From contig JASBSR010000041.1 in assembly GCA_030148865.1 (NCBI GenBank), forward strand, positions 62,001-126,000: a stretch of 64,000 nt of DNA. Direction: 5' to 3'. The stretch is from Gammaproteobacteria bacterium (lineage in GTDB: Bacteria; Pseudomonadota; Gammaproteobacteria; SZUA-229). Below, piece by piece: positions 35,595 to 44,273 of the stretch. A model generated the notes under the pieces. It worked only from the letters and a program-made list of their open reading frames with translations. It was not told the origin of the DNA and made no database searches. The translations under genes and the position numbers were made by a program. Every line of letters starts with the position of its first letter. Position 1 is the stretch's first letter.

Positions 35595-37493
35595 TTAACC
35601 ATTAACCAACTCAGCCACCTGCGCCTGCAACGCTTCCACAGTCACAGCTTCTGCGGCGATGGAGTTACCCACCACCAGGCCTATGCGCGTACGTAAACCC
35701 TGATACAGACGCCGTAGCACAAAATCATTTTTCCGGCTGAAGACACTGCCCCACAAACCTTTTAATGCCATCGGTATCACTGGCACCGGCGTGGCTTCGA
35801 TGATGCGTTTAATACCGGGCTTGAACACATTCATTTCACCGTTATCGGTGAGCCTGCCTTCGGGGAAGATGCACACCACTTCACCCTGTTTCAAAGTTTC
35901 TTCAATTTGCACAAAAGCCTGCTCCATCAGTTCAGGGTCTTCATTGTGCCCGGCGATGGGAATTACCCCGGCGGTGCGAAATACAAAATGCAAAATCGGC
36001 AGCTGATAAATTTTGTAGTACATCACAAAACGTACCGGCCGGTGAATACAGCCAGCGATGATCATGGCATCGACAAAACTGACATGGTTACAGACCAGCA
36101 CCACGGCACCTTCATCGGGAATGTTGTCCAGCCCGGTTTTGCGCACGCGATAAATACTGTGGATTAGCAGCCACACCAGAAAACGCATGAAAAACTCGGG
36201 CACCAGGGTATAAATATAAACAGCGACTGAGGCATTGAGGATGGCGACCACCATGAACAGTTCAGCAATGCTGAGGCCCGCCTTGAGCATGGCGATGGCG
36301 AACACCGCAGAAATCACCATCAATAGGGCATTTAAAATATTATTGCCCGCGATCACACGCGACAGATGCGCTGCCTCGCTGCGCGCCTGCACCAGCGAAA
36401 ATAAAGGCACGATATAAAAGCCGCCAAAAATACCGATCAGCACGACATCGAATATGACACGCAGACTGCCGGCGCGCTGCAAGAACTCTGCCGGCGACAA
36501 CAGCTCGCCGATGATGACATCGGGCTGAGCAAAATATAAATCCAGACCGAATACGGTCAAACCCATCGAGCCCAGCGGTACCAGCCCGAGCTCGACCCTG
36601 CGCCCCGACATGCGATTACATAATAAGGAGCCGGCACCAATCCCCACAGTGAACAGGGTGAGCAACACCGTGACCACATGCTCGTTACCACCGAGCGCGG
36701 TGCGAGTGTAATTCGGTAGTTGCACCAGATAGGTCGCGCCCAGAAACCAGAACCAGGAAATACCAAGCACAGATAAAAATACGGTGCGATTCTGCCTGAT
36801 AAAGCTGATATTGCGCCAGGTTTCGCTGACCGGGTTCCAGTTAATCTTCAGCTCGGGCTGGCTCGCTGGCGTCATGGGTATTGCTCGACTGGCGAAATAA
36901 CCAAGCATGGCCAGCACGACCAGCACCAGTGCCACCTGTTCGCGCCCGCCCGGATTGGCGATCAGAACTCCACCCAGCATGGTGCCAATCAGAATCGCGA
37001 CAAAAGTACCACTTTGTACCAGAGCATTGCCGGCGACTAACTCATCATCTGAGAGATGCTGAGGTATGTAGCTGTATTTGGCCGGGCCGAAGAAACTCGA
37101 CTGCGCCCCCATCAAAAACAGCAGCGCGATTAACCAGCCGAGCTGGCCGGCGACAAAGGCGACCGCTGCACACAGCATGATAAATACTTCCAGCACTTTG
37201 ATAACACGAATGGCACGAGCTTTTTCGTATTTTTCGATCCACTGACCAGCGGTTGCCGAAAACAGAAAAAATGGCAATATGAACAGACCCGCGCTGAGAT
37301 TGGTCAGCACGTCAGGGCTGGTATTGCTGAAGTCTGCGCCCTGATAGGCGATCATGATGATCAGGGCATTTTTGAACACATTGTCGTTAAATGCGCCGAG
37401 AAACTGGGTGCCAAAAAATGGCAGGAATCGCCTTTGTCTCAATAGAGAAAATTGTCCCTGCCCCTGTTCTTGCGCTCGCGGCTCAGCCATCAT
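35595..37493 (-). CDS. LplT-like MFS transporter fused to a PlsC-type acyltransferase
   Basis: A 632-residue inner-membrane fusion. Residues about 15-415 form an MFS permease like LplT (FFGTQFLGAFNDNVFKNAL, FFGPAKYSYIPQHL), which flips lysophospholipids inward. Residues about 430-630 form an acyltransferase domain with CNHVSFVD (HxxxxD) and CIFPEGRLT. In E. coli, LplT is encoded next to Aas, which has acyltransferase and acyl-ACP synthetase domains; here the synthetase domain is absent. The fusion could import and re-acylate lysophospholipids in one polypeptide (inference), matching the VolA-like lipase at 9.8 kb. Confidence 0.9.
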   Translation of the reverse strand: MMAEPRAQEQGQGQFSLLRQRRFLPFFGTQFLGAFNDNVFKNALIIMIAYQGADFSNTSPDVLTNLSAGLFILPFFLFSATAGQWIEKYEKARAIRVIKVLEVFIMLCAAVAFVAGQLGWLIALLFLMGAQSSFFGPAKYSYIPQHLSDDELVAGNALVQSGTFVAILIGTMLGGVLIANPGGREQVALVLVVLAMLGYFASRAIPMTPASQPELKINWNPVSETWRNISFIRQNRTVFLSVLGISWFWFLGATYLVQLPNYTRTALGGNEHVVTVLLTLFTVGIGAGSLLCNRMSGRRVELGLVPLGSMGLTVFGLDLYFAQPDVIIGELLSPAEFLQRAGSLRVIFDVVLIGIFGGFYIVPLFSLVQARSEAAHLSRVIAGNNILNALLMVISAVFAIAMLKAGLSIAELFMVVAILNASVAVYIYTLVPEFFMRFLVWLLIHSIYRVRKTGLDNIPDEGAVVLVCNHVSFVDAMIIAGCIHRPVRFVMYYKIYQLPILHFVFRTAGVIPIAGHNEDPELMEQAFVQIEETLKQGEVVCIFPEGRLTDNGEMNVFKPGIKRIIEATPVPVIPMALKGLWGSVFSRKNDFVLRRLYQGLRTRIGLVVGNSIAAEAVTVEALQAQVAELVNG

Positions 37494-37675
37494 TATTGCG
37501 TCCTGGTTCTATATACATGCAGGCGTCCAGGCTCGGTCGATATTTTGCCAGGCACCGCCAGCCCACTAATCGGTTCCGAGGGCTACTCTAGCACAGTAGT
37601 TTTAATGGCCAAATGGATGCATTTTTGTAAATCCCATCTATTATTACGGGGTAACCTAAAAACCACGACTGGCTC

Positions 37676-37960
37676 ATGAAAGACGATAACCGCACCTACG
37701 AACGCGCTTCTGTGACCATTAATGCCGCCCTGTCGTTTCAGGATATCGACTCCCGCATTATCAAGACTCGCAATATCAGCGCCAGCGGTATGTTTCTGGT
37801 AGTTGATGACCCCGATCAATTTCCCATCGGTGAAATTGTTCATCTGCATTTTCTAAATCCACTCGATGATGATGCTGATACATTTAAAGATGCTGTTGTT
37901 GTCCGTATCGCCGCTGATGGTATAGCCGTGTCGTTCCTCGATCTGGGTGAAGGATTTTAA
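37676..37960 (+). CDS. PilZ-domain protein
   Basis: A 94-residue protein that is a single PilZ domain, the c-di-GMP receptor fold. The RxxxR motif is RTYER near the N-terminus, and the second motif is NISASGMFL (NxSxxG). It could bind c-di-GMP from enzymes such as the GAF-GGDEF-EAL protein at 20.7 kb. It starts an apparent signalling cluster, with the HTH-ferredoxin fusion gene 41 bases downstream. Confidence 0.88.
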   Translation: MKDDNRTYERASVTINAALSFQDIDSRIIKTRNISASGMFLVVDDPDQFPIGEIVHLHFLNPLDDDADTFKDAVVVRIAADGIAVSFLDLGEGF

Positions 37961-38001
37961 TTAGACTTGCCTGAGACCGCCTTCTGCCGTAACTTCTTTA
38001 C

Positions 38002-39501
38002 ATGAAGAAGTCACAGCGCATCATCAACCGTTATTTATCATTATCTCAGGCCGCTCGACTGGTGGGTATCAAGCGTCGGACGCTACAAAAACGTATTCAG
38101 GATGGGGATATTCTCACTTTTGAGGGCATGGTATCGCTTGAAGAACTGCTCAAGGCGTATCCGCAAACTGAAATCGAAGACAACACCATGATCGAACATT
38201 CGCAGCACATCAAGCATGCTGCGTATAACAAGTTGTTACGCGATGGCAACAGCGTACCGGACACTGATGTATTATCCACCCGTGTCACTGCGCTTTGTCA
38301 GGAATTGAGCGAAACGCGCTCGGTGGCAAAAAAATATGTCGAAATCGTCGAGCAACTGGCACAACGCCTGGCCAAAATAAAAACCAGCGAGCCAGAGTTC
38401 GATGCACTCAAGCTCTGGCTCAAACAGGCTACCGAGGCGCAGCGCTCTGATGCCCAGGCTTCCGCACAACTACTCGCAAATGATACTCTATTAAGGCTTA
38501 TGACTGCACATGTTAGAATTTTGCCCAGTGGCCACGATTTCTTTGTCGAAGGCACATCCAGCCTGCTCGAAGCCGGCCTCCGCGCCGGCCTCGCCTTAAA
38601 TTATGCCTGTAGCAACGGCAATTGTGGCAAATGCAAAGCACGCCTGATTTCCGGCGACATCAAGCAAACCCAGACGCACGACTTTATGCTCAGCGACGAA
38701 CAAAAAGCCACCGGCGAATTCCTGATGTGCTGCAATGCCGCCATCAGCGACGTTGTTCTTGAAACCGTCGAAGCCAGCAATACGCGTGATATCCCAGAAC
38801 AACAAATTTCTGCCAAAGTTAAGAAGATAGAGTTCAGGAGCAACGTTGCCTTATTGCATCTCAAAACACCACGCACCAAACGGCTGCGGTTTTTTGCTGG
38901 CCAGTACGTCACGCTTGGCGATGGCCAGACCATACCCTCTACCGAGCTTTCGATTAGTAGCTGTCCGTGTGACGATATGAACCTGCATTTTCAGATTCCC
39001 GGAATCGAACACAACGCTTTCGCACAACACGTGTTCCAGTCACTGAAGCCGGGCGACGCTATAGACATCGTTGGCCCGCGTGGTGAGTTTGTGCTCGACG
39101 AAAATTCTGTACGTTCTCTGGTGTTCATTGCCTGGCACACTGGCTTTGCACCCATCAAGAGTCTGATCGAACATGCTATGGCACTGGATGATGCTGAGCA
39201 CATTCACCTGTTCTGGATCACAGCCAAACCGAGCGATCGTTATATGGATAACTTATGTCGCGCCTGGCAGGACGCGCTTGATAATTTTCATTATCACACC
39301 ATTGATGCAGATCTGCTCTCTGATGATACTGAAACACATCAACCAGTGCTGGATACTATATGCGACACGCTTGAGCACCTTGCCGACTATGATTTTTACA
39401 TCGCAGGCCGCGAGACACTGATAAGCAGTTGCGCGAACATGGCGCAACAACGCGGTGTCCCTAACACTCAACTAATCGGTGATACCATCAAACACGAGTA
39501 A
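38002..39501 (+). CDS. HTH - coiled coil - [2Fe-2S] ferredoxin - FNR-like reductase fusion
   Basis: A 499-residue cytoplasmic protein of unusual build. Residues about 8-50 (YLSLSQAARLVGIKRRTLQK) look like a MerR/excisionase-type HTH. About 85-160 is a predicted coiled coil. A plant-type ferredoxin domain (about 168-255) has cluster cysteines C203, C208, C211 and C243 or C244 (YACSNGNCGKCK). Residues about 268-499 resemble the ferredoxin-NAD(P)+ reductase fold of CDP-6-deoxyglucoseen reductase-like proteins. The flavin-binding RxYS is replaced by TELSIS, and the nucleotide loop GGTG by WHTG, so FAD or NAD binding may be impaired. It may be a redox-responsive regulator rather than an enzyme. 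No operator was identified. Confidence 0.8.
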   Translation: MKKSQRIINRYLSLSQAARLVGIKRRTLQKRIQDGDILTFEGMVSLEELLKAYPQTEIEDNTMIEHSQHIKHAAYNKLLRDGNSVPDTDVLSTRVTALCQELSETRSVAKKYVEIVEQLAQRLAKIKTSEPEFDALKLWLKQATEAQRSDAQASAQLLANDTLLRLMTAHVRILPSGHDFFVEGTSSLLEAGLRAGLALNYACSNGNCGKCKARLISGDIKQTQTHDFMLSDEQKATGEFLMCCNAAISDVVLETVEASNTRDIPEQQISAKVKKIEFRSNVALLHLKTPRTKRLRFFAGQYVTLGDGQTIPSTELSISSCPCDDMNLHFQIPGIEHNAFAQHVFQSLKPGDAIDIVGPRGEFVLDENSVRSLVFIAWHTGFAPIKSLIEHAMALDDAEHIHLFWITAKPSDRYMDNLCRAWQDALDNFHYHTIDADLLSDDTETHQPVLDTICDTLEHLADYDFYIAGRETLISSCANMAQQRGVPNTQLIGDTIKHE

Positions 39502-39579
39502 CCATAACCTGTGCCGGTTAATATCACAGGTTCGGTTAACTTCGGAATACCACAGTTATTACAAAGGGGCGGCATATGA

Positions 39580-39930
39580 ATGGCAGCGTCAAAGGTGCTG
39601 TTACACATCGGTGATGATCCGTATATACTGGAATACATATCAACCGATATCTCTGATATTGCTGAGCTAACCAGTACCTCAACGCTCGCTGAAGCGAGAG
39701 CGCATTTACAGGATAACAGGTATAAGCTTGCGCTACTCGGCCTCACTTTACCCGATGGTTCCGGTCTCAAGCCAATTCGCGAGCTCAGCACCAACCATCC
39801 AGATATACCAATTATTATCTTTTCATCTCACGATGTGGTTACATCGCCAGGAAGCATTGCCACTGCATTTGACAAAAACCACTTTAGTGAAGCCTCTCTG
39901 CTTGCCACTATCAGCAAGCTTTACAATTAA
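39580..39930 (+). CDS. Receiver-like domain lacking the phospho-acceptor Asp
   Basis: A 116-residue stand-alone CheY-like domain. The acidic pair D12-D13 is present and K98 (AFDKNHF) is where the conserved lysine falls, but the strand-3 motif reads LALLGLTLPDGSG, with G54 in place of the phosphorylated Asp. It is therefore a pseudo-receiver and cannot be phosphorylated in the normal way. GGGGCGG lies seven bases before the ATG. It follows the HTH-ferredoxin gene by 78 bases on the same strand; no output domain or partner kinase is adjacent. Confidence 0.8.
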   Translation: MAASKVLLHIGDDPYILEYISTDISDIAELTSTSTLAEARAHLQDNRYKLALLGLTLPDGSGLKPIRELSTNHPDIPIIIFSSHDVVTSPGSIATAFDKNHFSEASLLATISKLYN

Positions 39931-39967
39931 AACTGACGAAGATACTACTTAATCTCATAAAACGAAA

Positions 39968-39996
39968 CGGCGACGCAAACTTTGCTTGCGCCGCCG
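39968..39996. other. GC-rich hairpin between convergent genes
   Basis: CGGCGACGCAA pairs with TTGCGCCGCCG with one mismatch across a 7-base loop. No T-run follows. It may be a weak bidirectional terminator between the receiver-like gene and the convergent outer-membrane gene. Confidence 0.35.
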
Positions 39997-40050
39997 TGAA
40001 TTATCACCTCGCTATACTGGTAAATCATATTCAATCAGTATATTACCTAC

Positions 40051-40770
40051 TTAGAAATGTAAAAATGCACCCACCATTAAGCCTTTGAATTCAATATCTG
40101 AATTTATACCGTCAACATTATCCAATATCAGGTTGACAGAACGAATTCCGGCTTCAAAGCCGATGACACTCATTTCATAAACAGCCCGTAACCTAACGTC
40201 GCTATAACGACTACCGCTAGAACTTATAACTCTATAATCACCGCCGACAGACAACCCGCTGAACGGTAAATCAAACTGCGCGGCAAGATACAACATGGGA
40301 ATGGTTTCATTAAATTTGCTGGTATCACCCCCTATTTTGAATTCACCATCAATCTTGCGCAAATCAAGACCAATATCAAAATTTACCCAGTTATCCAGCA
40401 ATCGGTAGTACAAAATGGCATCTGTACTATCGAGTTGAATCCTGGTGGCACCCGTCGCCACCGGGTTGCCTTTATAATTGAATGTGCCACCGGTGCTGCT
40501 ACTATGCGAAAGCCCGGTTTTTTCCAGGCGTATATTCGGCAGTATGGGCAGCGGATGATCAAACGCCAGCCAGAGGTAAGATTCTGTCTTTTCCTTGAAA
40601 TTCATCGATGACTTCATATCGATGCTATCACTGCCTGGATCTGTCGAACTAAAACTGCCCGATGGATCGTGACGCCACGCGCCACCGCCAACGTATAGTC
40701 CGAGCACATCTGCCATAGCAGTTGGGCTCGCTAGTGATAAAAATAGTACGAATGGTATAAATTTTTGCAT
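40051..40770 (-). CDS. Outer-membrane beta-barrel protein (TIGR04219-like)
   Basis: A 239-residue protein with a signal peptide ending at about residue 20 (PTAMA). The mature form begins DVLGLYVGGGAW, alternating polar and apolar strands follow throughout, and the C-terminus is GLMVGAFLHF with a terminal Phe, the outer-membrane insertion signal. This matches the TIGR04219 family of small barrels with unknown function. Confidence 0.85.
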   Translation of the reverse strand: MQKFIPFVLFLSLASPTAMADVLGLYVGGGAWRHDPSGSFSSTDPGSDSIDMKSSMNFKEKTESYLWLAFDHPLPILPNIRLEKTGLSHSSSTGGTFNYKGNPVATGATRIQLDSTDAILYYRLLDNWVNFDIGLDLRKIDGEFKIGGDTSKFNETIPMLYLAAQFDLPFSGLSVGGDYRVISSSGSRYSDVRLRAVYEMSVIGFEAGIRSVNLILDNVDGINSDIEFKGLMVGAFLHF

Positions 40771-40885
40771 GTTAGTTACTCCAGAACTTTAGAACTGCAT
40801 TAGAGTGTAGCCGTCGAATCTATTTCTGCGAGAAATCCGGGGTAAATACTCGCCCAACTGCGGAGAATATGACGAGCTGCATAAT

Positions 40886-41107
40886 TTATGTCCTGTCTTT
40901 TGATTTAACCGGTTTATCCATACCCTGGGAACACAATCCGCACTTTAGTTTTCCACCTATCATACTTGCTCGGCCCTCAGCGTTTGATATCCAGCGATAA
41001 TTCTGCCACGGTGGGCGGTGACGAACATGGCGTGCATGGCCGCAGGAAAGCTCGGCAACCCAGTCGCCTGCTTCGTCCTGATTCAATCGAAGTATCTTTT
41101 GCTTCAT
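40886..41107 (-). CDS. DUF3565-family small protein
   Basis: A 73-residue protein with ELSCGHARHVRHRPPW (18-33) and a second pair CGLC (56-59), giving Cys/His ligands for one zinc ion. This is the DUF3565 pattern. Function is unknown. It lies 19 bases downstream of the AI-2E-type permease gene on the same strand. Confidence 0.85.
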   Translation of the reverse strand: MKQKILRLNQDEAGDWVAELSCGHARHVRHRPPWQNYRWISNAEGRASMIGGKLKCGLCSQGMDKPVKSKDRT

Positions 41108-41126
41108 CGATTTGAGCCTCTCTGGA

Positions 41127-42167
41127 TTAGTCTGCGTGCCCCAGTAGAGTGCCTATCCAGCGCGTTTCAGACTTACTATCGAGCGCCAGCTTAACCGTGA
41201 CTGTCAACGGTACAGACAGCAGCATTCCGACTGGCCCGAGCACCCAGCCCCAGAACACCAGTGATACAAATACCACCAGAGTAGATAGCCCCAGACCTTT
41301 ACCCATAAATCTCGGTTCCAGCACGTTGCCAACCACCACATTAATTATGACATAAGCGCTCGCTGCCAATAAGGCAGTTCCGGTGCCCGCCTGCACCAGC
41401 GCGATCAGCACCGCTGGCACGGCGGCAATAATTGAGCCAATATTGGGCACATAATTCAGCATAAACGCAAGCACGCCCCAGAGCTGGGGATAATCTACGC
41501 CTAATAGCCACAGGCATAACACCACTAACGCGCCAGTGAGCAGGCTCATCCAGGTTTTGATGCTCATGTAGTCACGGACTTTTTGTGTGAACTCAGTCAA
41601 GAAATCTTCCGAGGCCTCTTCCTCCACGTCGTGCGTCTTTTTAAATGCCGCCAGTTTTCGTTTAAAACTTCCGGCTTCTAATAATATAAATATGACAGTC
41701 AGAATAATTAAAAATGAATTGGCCAGCACATTACCGAATCCCGCGAGTATCGCTTTTGCCATCTGCACCGCTGACCGTGGATCAAAATTATTCATCAATG
41801 TCTGCTGCGGCAGGCTGACACCCGATGCAGATAACCAGGCCAAAAAACGGCTCCATTGCTCGCTTATTCTAGTCTCGTACTGAGGCAGGTTCCGCGTGAA
41901 ATCATCGACTGAACTGCCCACCAGAACCACCAGTCCTGCGCCCACGATGAACACCAGAACCATAACCAGCAGTATTGCCAAAAATTCCGGCACACCTTTA
42001 TTTCTCATTGTCTGCATGACAGGCAGGCACAATACTGCAATAAACACAGACAGTAGAAACGGCACCAGCAACGCTGCCGCTTCACGCACACCTGCAATCA
42101 CGATCACCAGCGCTGCACTGACTAAAAGCAATTGAGAAACTCTGGAAAGCTGTGGTGTTTGTGACAT
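41127..42167 (-). CDS. AI-2E-family (PerM-type) membrane protein
   Basis: A 346-residue membrane protein with about eight helices arranged as an N-terminal pair, a large loop (about 90-210) and a C-terminal cluster. NYVPNIGSIIAAVPAVLIAL and the GLGLSTLVVFVSLVFWGWVLGP block are characteristic. The family includes proposed autoinducer-2 exporters and Na+/H+ antiporters, so no substrate is assigned. Its ATG begins immediately after the rmuC stop, implying coupled translation. Confidence 0.9.
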   Translation of the reverse strand: MSQTPQLSRVSQLLLVSAALVIVIAGVREAAALLVPFLLSVFIAVLCLPVMQTMRNKGVPEFLAILLVMVLVFIVGAGLVVLVGSSVDDFTRNLPQYETRISEQWSRFLAWLSASGVSLPQQTLMNNFDPRSAVQMAKAILAGFGNVLANSFLIILTVIFILLEAGSFKRKLAAFKKTHDVEEEASEDFLTEFTQKVRDYMSIKTWMSLLTGALVVLCLWLLGVDYPQLWGVLAFMLNYVPNIGSIIAAVPAVLIALVQAGTGTALLAASAYVIINVVVGNVLEPRFMGKGLGLSTLVVFVSLVFWGWVLGPVGMLLSVPLTVTVKLALDSKSETRWIGTLLGHAD

Positions 42168-43385
42168 TTATGCTTCTCCCTCAGTCTCGTCTTCGAGTAG
42201 CTCGATGTCGGTTTCGTCCTGCAACTCGACCTTTTCGATTTTTTCAAATCGGCTACTGATTTTATTCGCCGAGGTATGCACCAGGCCAACATCATCATTA
42301 GCCTGCTTAATATGACGAGCCAGATCTCTCATCCGCGTTTTAAATCTGCCGAAATCTTTCGACAGACTAACCAGGTGCTCCTGGATCAGGTTGATCTGTT
42401 TGCGCGTGGCCGAATCTTTTAATACTGCGCGAGCGGTAGTTAACACTGCCATCATGGTAGTCGGCGATACCATCCAGACGCGACGTCGCTGTGATTCTTC
42501 GACCAGATCAGAGTGATGCGCATGGATTTCGGCGAACACTGCTTCAGCCGGGATAAACATCATGGCACCGTCTGCGGTTTCATTTGCAATAATATATTTA
42601 TCTGCAATATCGCTGATATGTTTTTTTATATCCTGTTTGAACTGGCGTTCGGCCGTCACCCGGTCTGTGGCGTGCGCATCAGGGTCGACCATGCGCTGAA
42701 ATGAATCTAGCGGGAATTTTGAGTCGATCACCATATCACCAGTCGGCTCTGGCAGAAATAATACGCAGTCTGCACGTTTGCCATTCGATAAACTGTGCTG
42801 TAGTGAAAATGAGTTTTCCGGCATCACATTACGCACCAGGCCAGCGAGCTGCACTTCTCCAAAGGCACCTCGAGAGCGCTTATCGGTGAGCACCTCCTGC
42901 AAACTCACCACGTTGCTGGATAACTCAGTGATGCGTTTTTGCGCCTGATCGATCATGGCAAGACGCTTTACCACGTCAGTGAAGGTTTCATTGGTTTTTT
43001 CAAACCCCTTGCTCAGACGTTTTTCAACCTGACCGCTGATTTCAGTAAGACGCTCGTTGAGTGTTTTTTGAATTTCCAGATTGGATTGTGCCTGGCGCTC
43101 AACATTGGCTTCTGACATTTCACCGAGGCGTTTTTCAATGCTCTGTTGCAGCTCGCCAAAGCGTTTTTCCAGTTTCAGCTGCACATCGGCCAGACCTTTG
43201 ATCTGTTCTTCACGCAGCAACGTCTGTGACTGCTGCATCTGCATGAAGTGCCTGCTGTGCTCGTCTTCGCGCCTGCTCAGCGTTTTCAATTGCACAATCA
43301 CATAGCCCAGCGCTATCACTGTCATTACGATTAACAGCAAGACTAGCAACCAGTACTGATCCTGACTCATGATATTAAACAGCAT
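42168..43385 (-). CDS. rmuC: RmuC-family DNA recombination protein
   Basis: A 405-residue protein with an N-terminal membrane helix (about 10-33), a long coiled coil (about 40-145) and a C-terminal nuclease-like domain (about 165-370) with RGAFGEVQL, ADCVLFLPE and VIDSKFPLDSF, the PD-(D/E)xK-like core of RmuC. RmuC limits recombination between inverted repeats in E. coli. The acidic tail is LLEDETEGEA. AGGA lies just upstream of the ATG at 43385; an internal ATG at 43370 is an alternative start. Confidence 0.93.
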   Translation of the reverse strand: MLFNIMSQDQYWLLVLLLIVMTVIALGYVIVQLKTLSRREDEHSRHFMQMQQSQTLLREEQIKGLADVQLKLEKRFGELQQSIEKRLGEMSEANVERQAQSNLEIQKTLNERLTEISGQVEKRLSKGFEKTNETFTDVVKRLAMIDQAQKRITELSSNVVSLQEVLTDKRSRGAFGEVQLAGLVRNVMPENSFSLQHSLSNGKRADCVLFLPEPTGDMVIDSKFPLDSFQRMVDPDAHATDRVTAERQFKQDIKKHISDIADKYIIANETADGAMMFIPAEAVFAEIHAHHSDLVEESQRRRVWMVSPTTMMAVLTTARAVLKDSATRKQINLIQEHLVSLSKDFGRFKTRMRDLARHIKQANDDVGLVHTSANKISSRFEKIEKVELQDETDIELLEDETEGEA

Positions 43386-43445
43386 ACTATCCTGTCCAAA
43401 ACTCGGCTTCTGCGGGTATCACTGACGCGACGCGCTCACACTTGT

Positions 43446-43451
43446 TATAAT
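43446..43451 (+). promoter_or_regulatory. Candidate -10 box for the Rieske gene
   Basis: TATAAT lies 50 bases before the GTG start. CTGACG at 43422-43427 is a possible -35 with an 18-base spacer. Confidence 0.4.
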
Positions 43452-43501
43452 GCGCAGCCTCTGTCGTACACTAACCTTACCATTTTAAACAGGGTGCTCT
43501 T

Positions 43502-43876
43502 GTGAAATATAGCCTGTGCCAGACCAGCGACATTGCCGACCCCGGCAGCAAGGCTTTTGAACTCGACTTTCACGGTCAGCCGCTGGCCGTGTTTGTGGTC
43601 CACAGCAACGCCTCTTTCCACGCCTTCGTCAACCGTTGCCCGCACACCGGGGTCAATCTGGAATGGCAGGAAGACCAGTTTCTCGATCTCGACCAGGCCT
43701 TTATCCAGTGCTCCACCCACGACGCTCTGTTCGAGATCGACAGCGGCCTGTGCATTGCCGGACCCTGCGTCGACGAGTCTTTGCAGAGCCTGCCGCTGAG
43801 CCAGGAAAATGGCATACTCTGGCTCGAGATCGGCGAGGATTTTCGCAATTTTTACGCCCGATCCGCTAACAGCTGA
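43502..43876 (+). CDS. Rieske [2Fe-2S] protein
   Basis: A 124-residue stand-alone Rieske ferredoxin. Cluster ligands are C46 and H48 (NRCPHTGVNL) and C70 and H73 (QCSTHDALFEID). There is no membrane helix or catalytic domain, so it is probably a soluble electron carrier or an assembly partner like NirD-type ferredoxins. It starts with GTG after a GGGTG-type site. No oxygenase or reductase is adjacent, so its electron partner is unknown. Confidence 0.9.
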   Translation: MKYSLCQTSDIADPGSKAFELDFHGQPLAVFVVHSNASFHAFVNRCPHTGVNLEWQEDQFLDLDQAFIQCSTHDALFEIDSGLCIAGPCVDESLQSLPLSQENGILWLEIGEDFRNFYARSANS

Positions 43877-43936
43877 CCCCAGACCACCAGCCGAGCCGAC
43901 GCTTCCACATACTCAGGCACATGCCTTAAAAAGTGC

Positions 43937-43998
43937 TTGACACTGGACACGTTTGGGCATATGTTAGCAATCGTTCACTTATGTTAGTGAACGTTCAC
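43937..43998 (+). promoter_or_regulatory. Promoter with tandem TetR-type operator upstream of tusA-tetR
   Basis: A perfect TTGACA -35 (43937-43942) is followed after 17 bases by TATGTT (-10, 43960-43965). An imperfect 18-base direct repeat, 43961-43978 (ATGTTAGCAATCGTTCAC) and 43981-43998 (ATGTTAGTGAACGTTCAC), covers the -10 and the start region. The second copy contains the perfect 12-base palindrome GTGAACGTTCAC (43987-43998). A TetR-family repressor encoded downstream is the likely ligand. Confidence 0.7.
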
Positions 43999-44023
43999 AA
44001 ATAACAAACTACCGAGGTGATTT

Positions 44024-44257
44024 ATGAGCGAATTCGACGCTGAATTAGACGCAACTGGTTTGAACTGTCCACTGCCAATTCTGCGCGCCAAAAAAGCTAT
44101 TGCAGGACTGGAAGGCGGCCAGACACTAAAAATTATTGCAACCGATCCCGGTTCAGTAAAAGACTTTGAAGCTTTCTGCAAGCAGACCGGCAACGAACTG
44201 CTTTCCAGTGGCGAAGAAGGCGGCAAGTTCATGTTTATGATCAAAAAAGCGGCCTGA
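44024..44257 (+). CDS. TusA-family sulfurtransferase
   Basis: A 77-residue sulfur carrier with the CPxP active site at C15 (TGLNCPLPILRAKKAI). Family members relay persulfide sulfur for tRNA thiolation, molybdenum cofactor synthesis or sulfur oxidation. The gene has a strong regulated promoter and is followed by a tetR gene, unlike housekeeping tusA, so it may serve a regulated sulfur-transfer role. A GAGGTGA site precedes the ATG. Confidence 0.9.
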   Translation: MSEFDAELDATGLNCPLPILRAKKAIAGLEGGQTLKIIATDPGSVKDFEAFCKQTGNELLSSGEEGGKFMFMIKKAA

Positions 44258-44273
44258 TTGACTACATGCCCCC

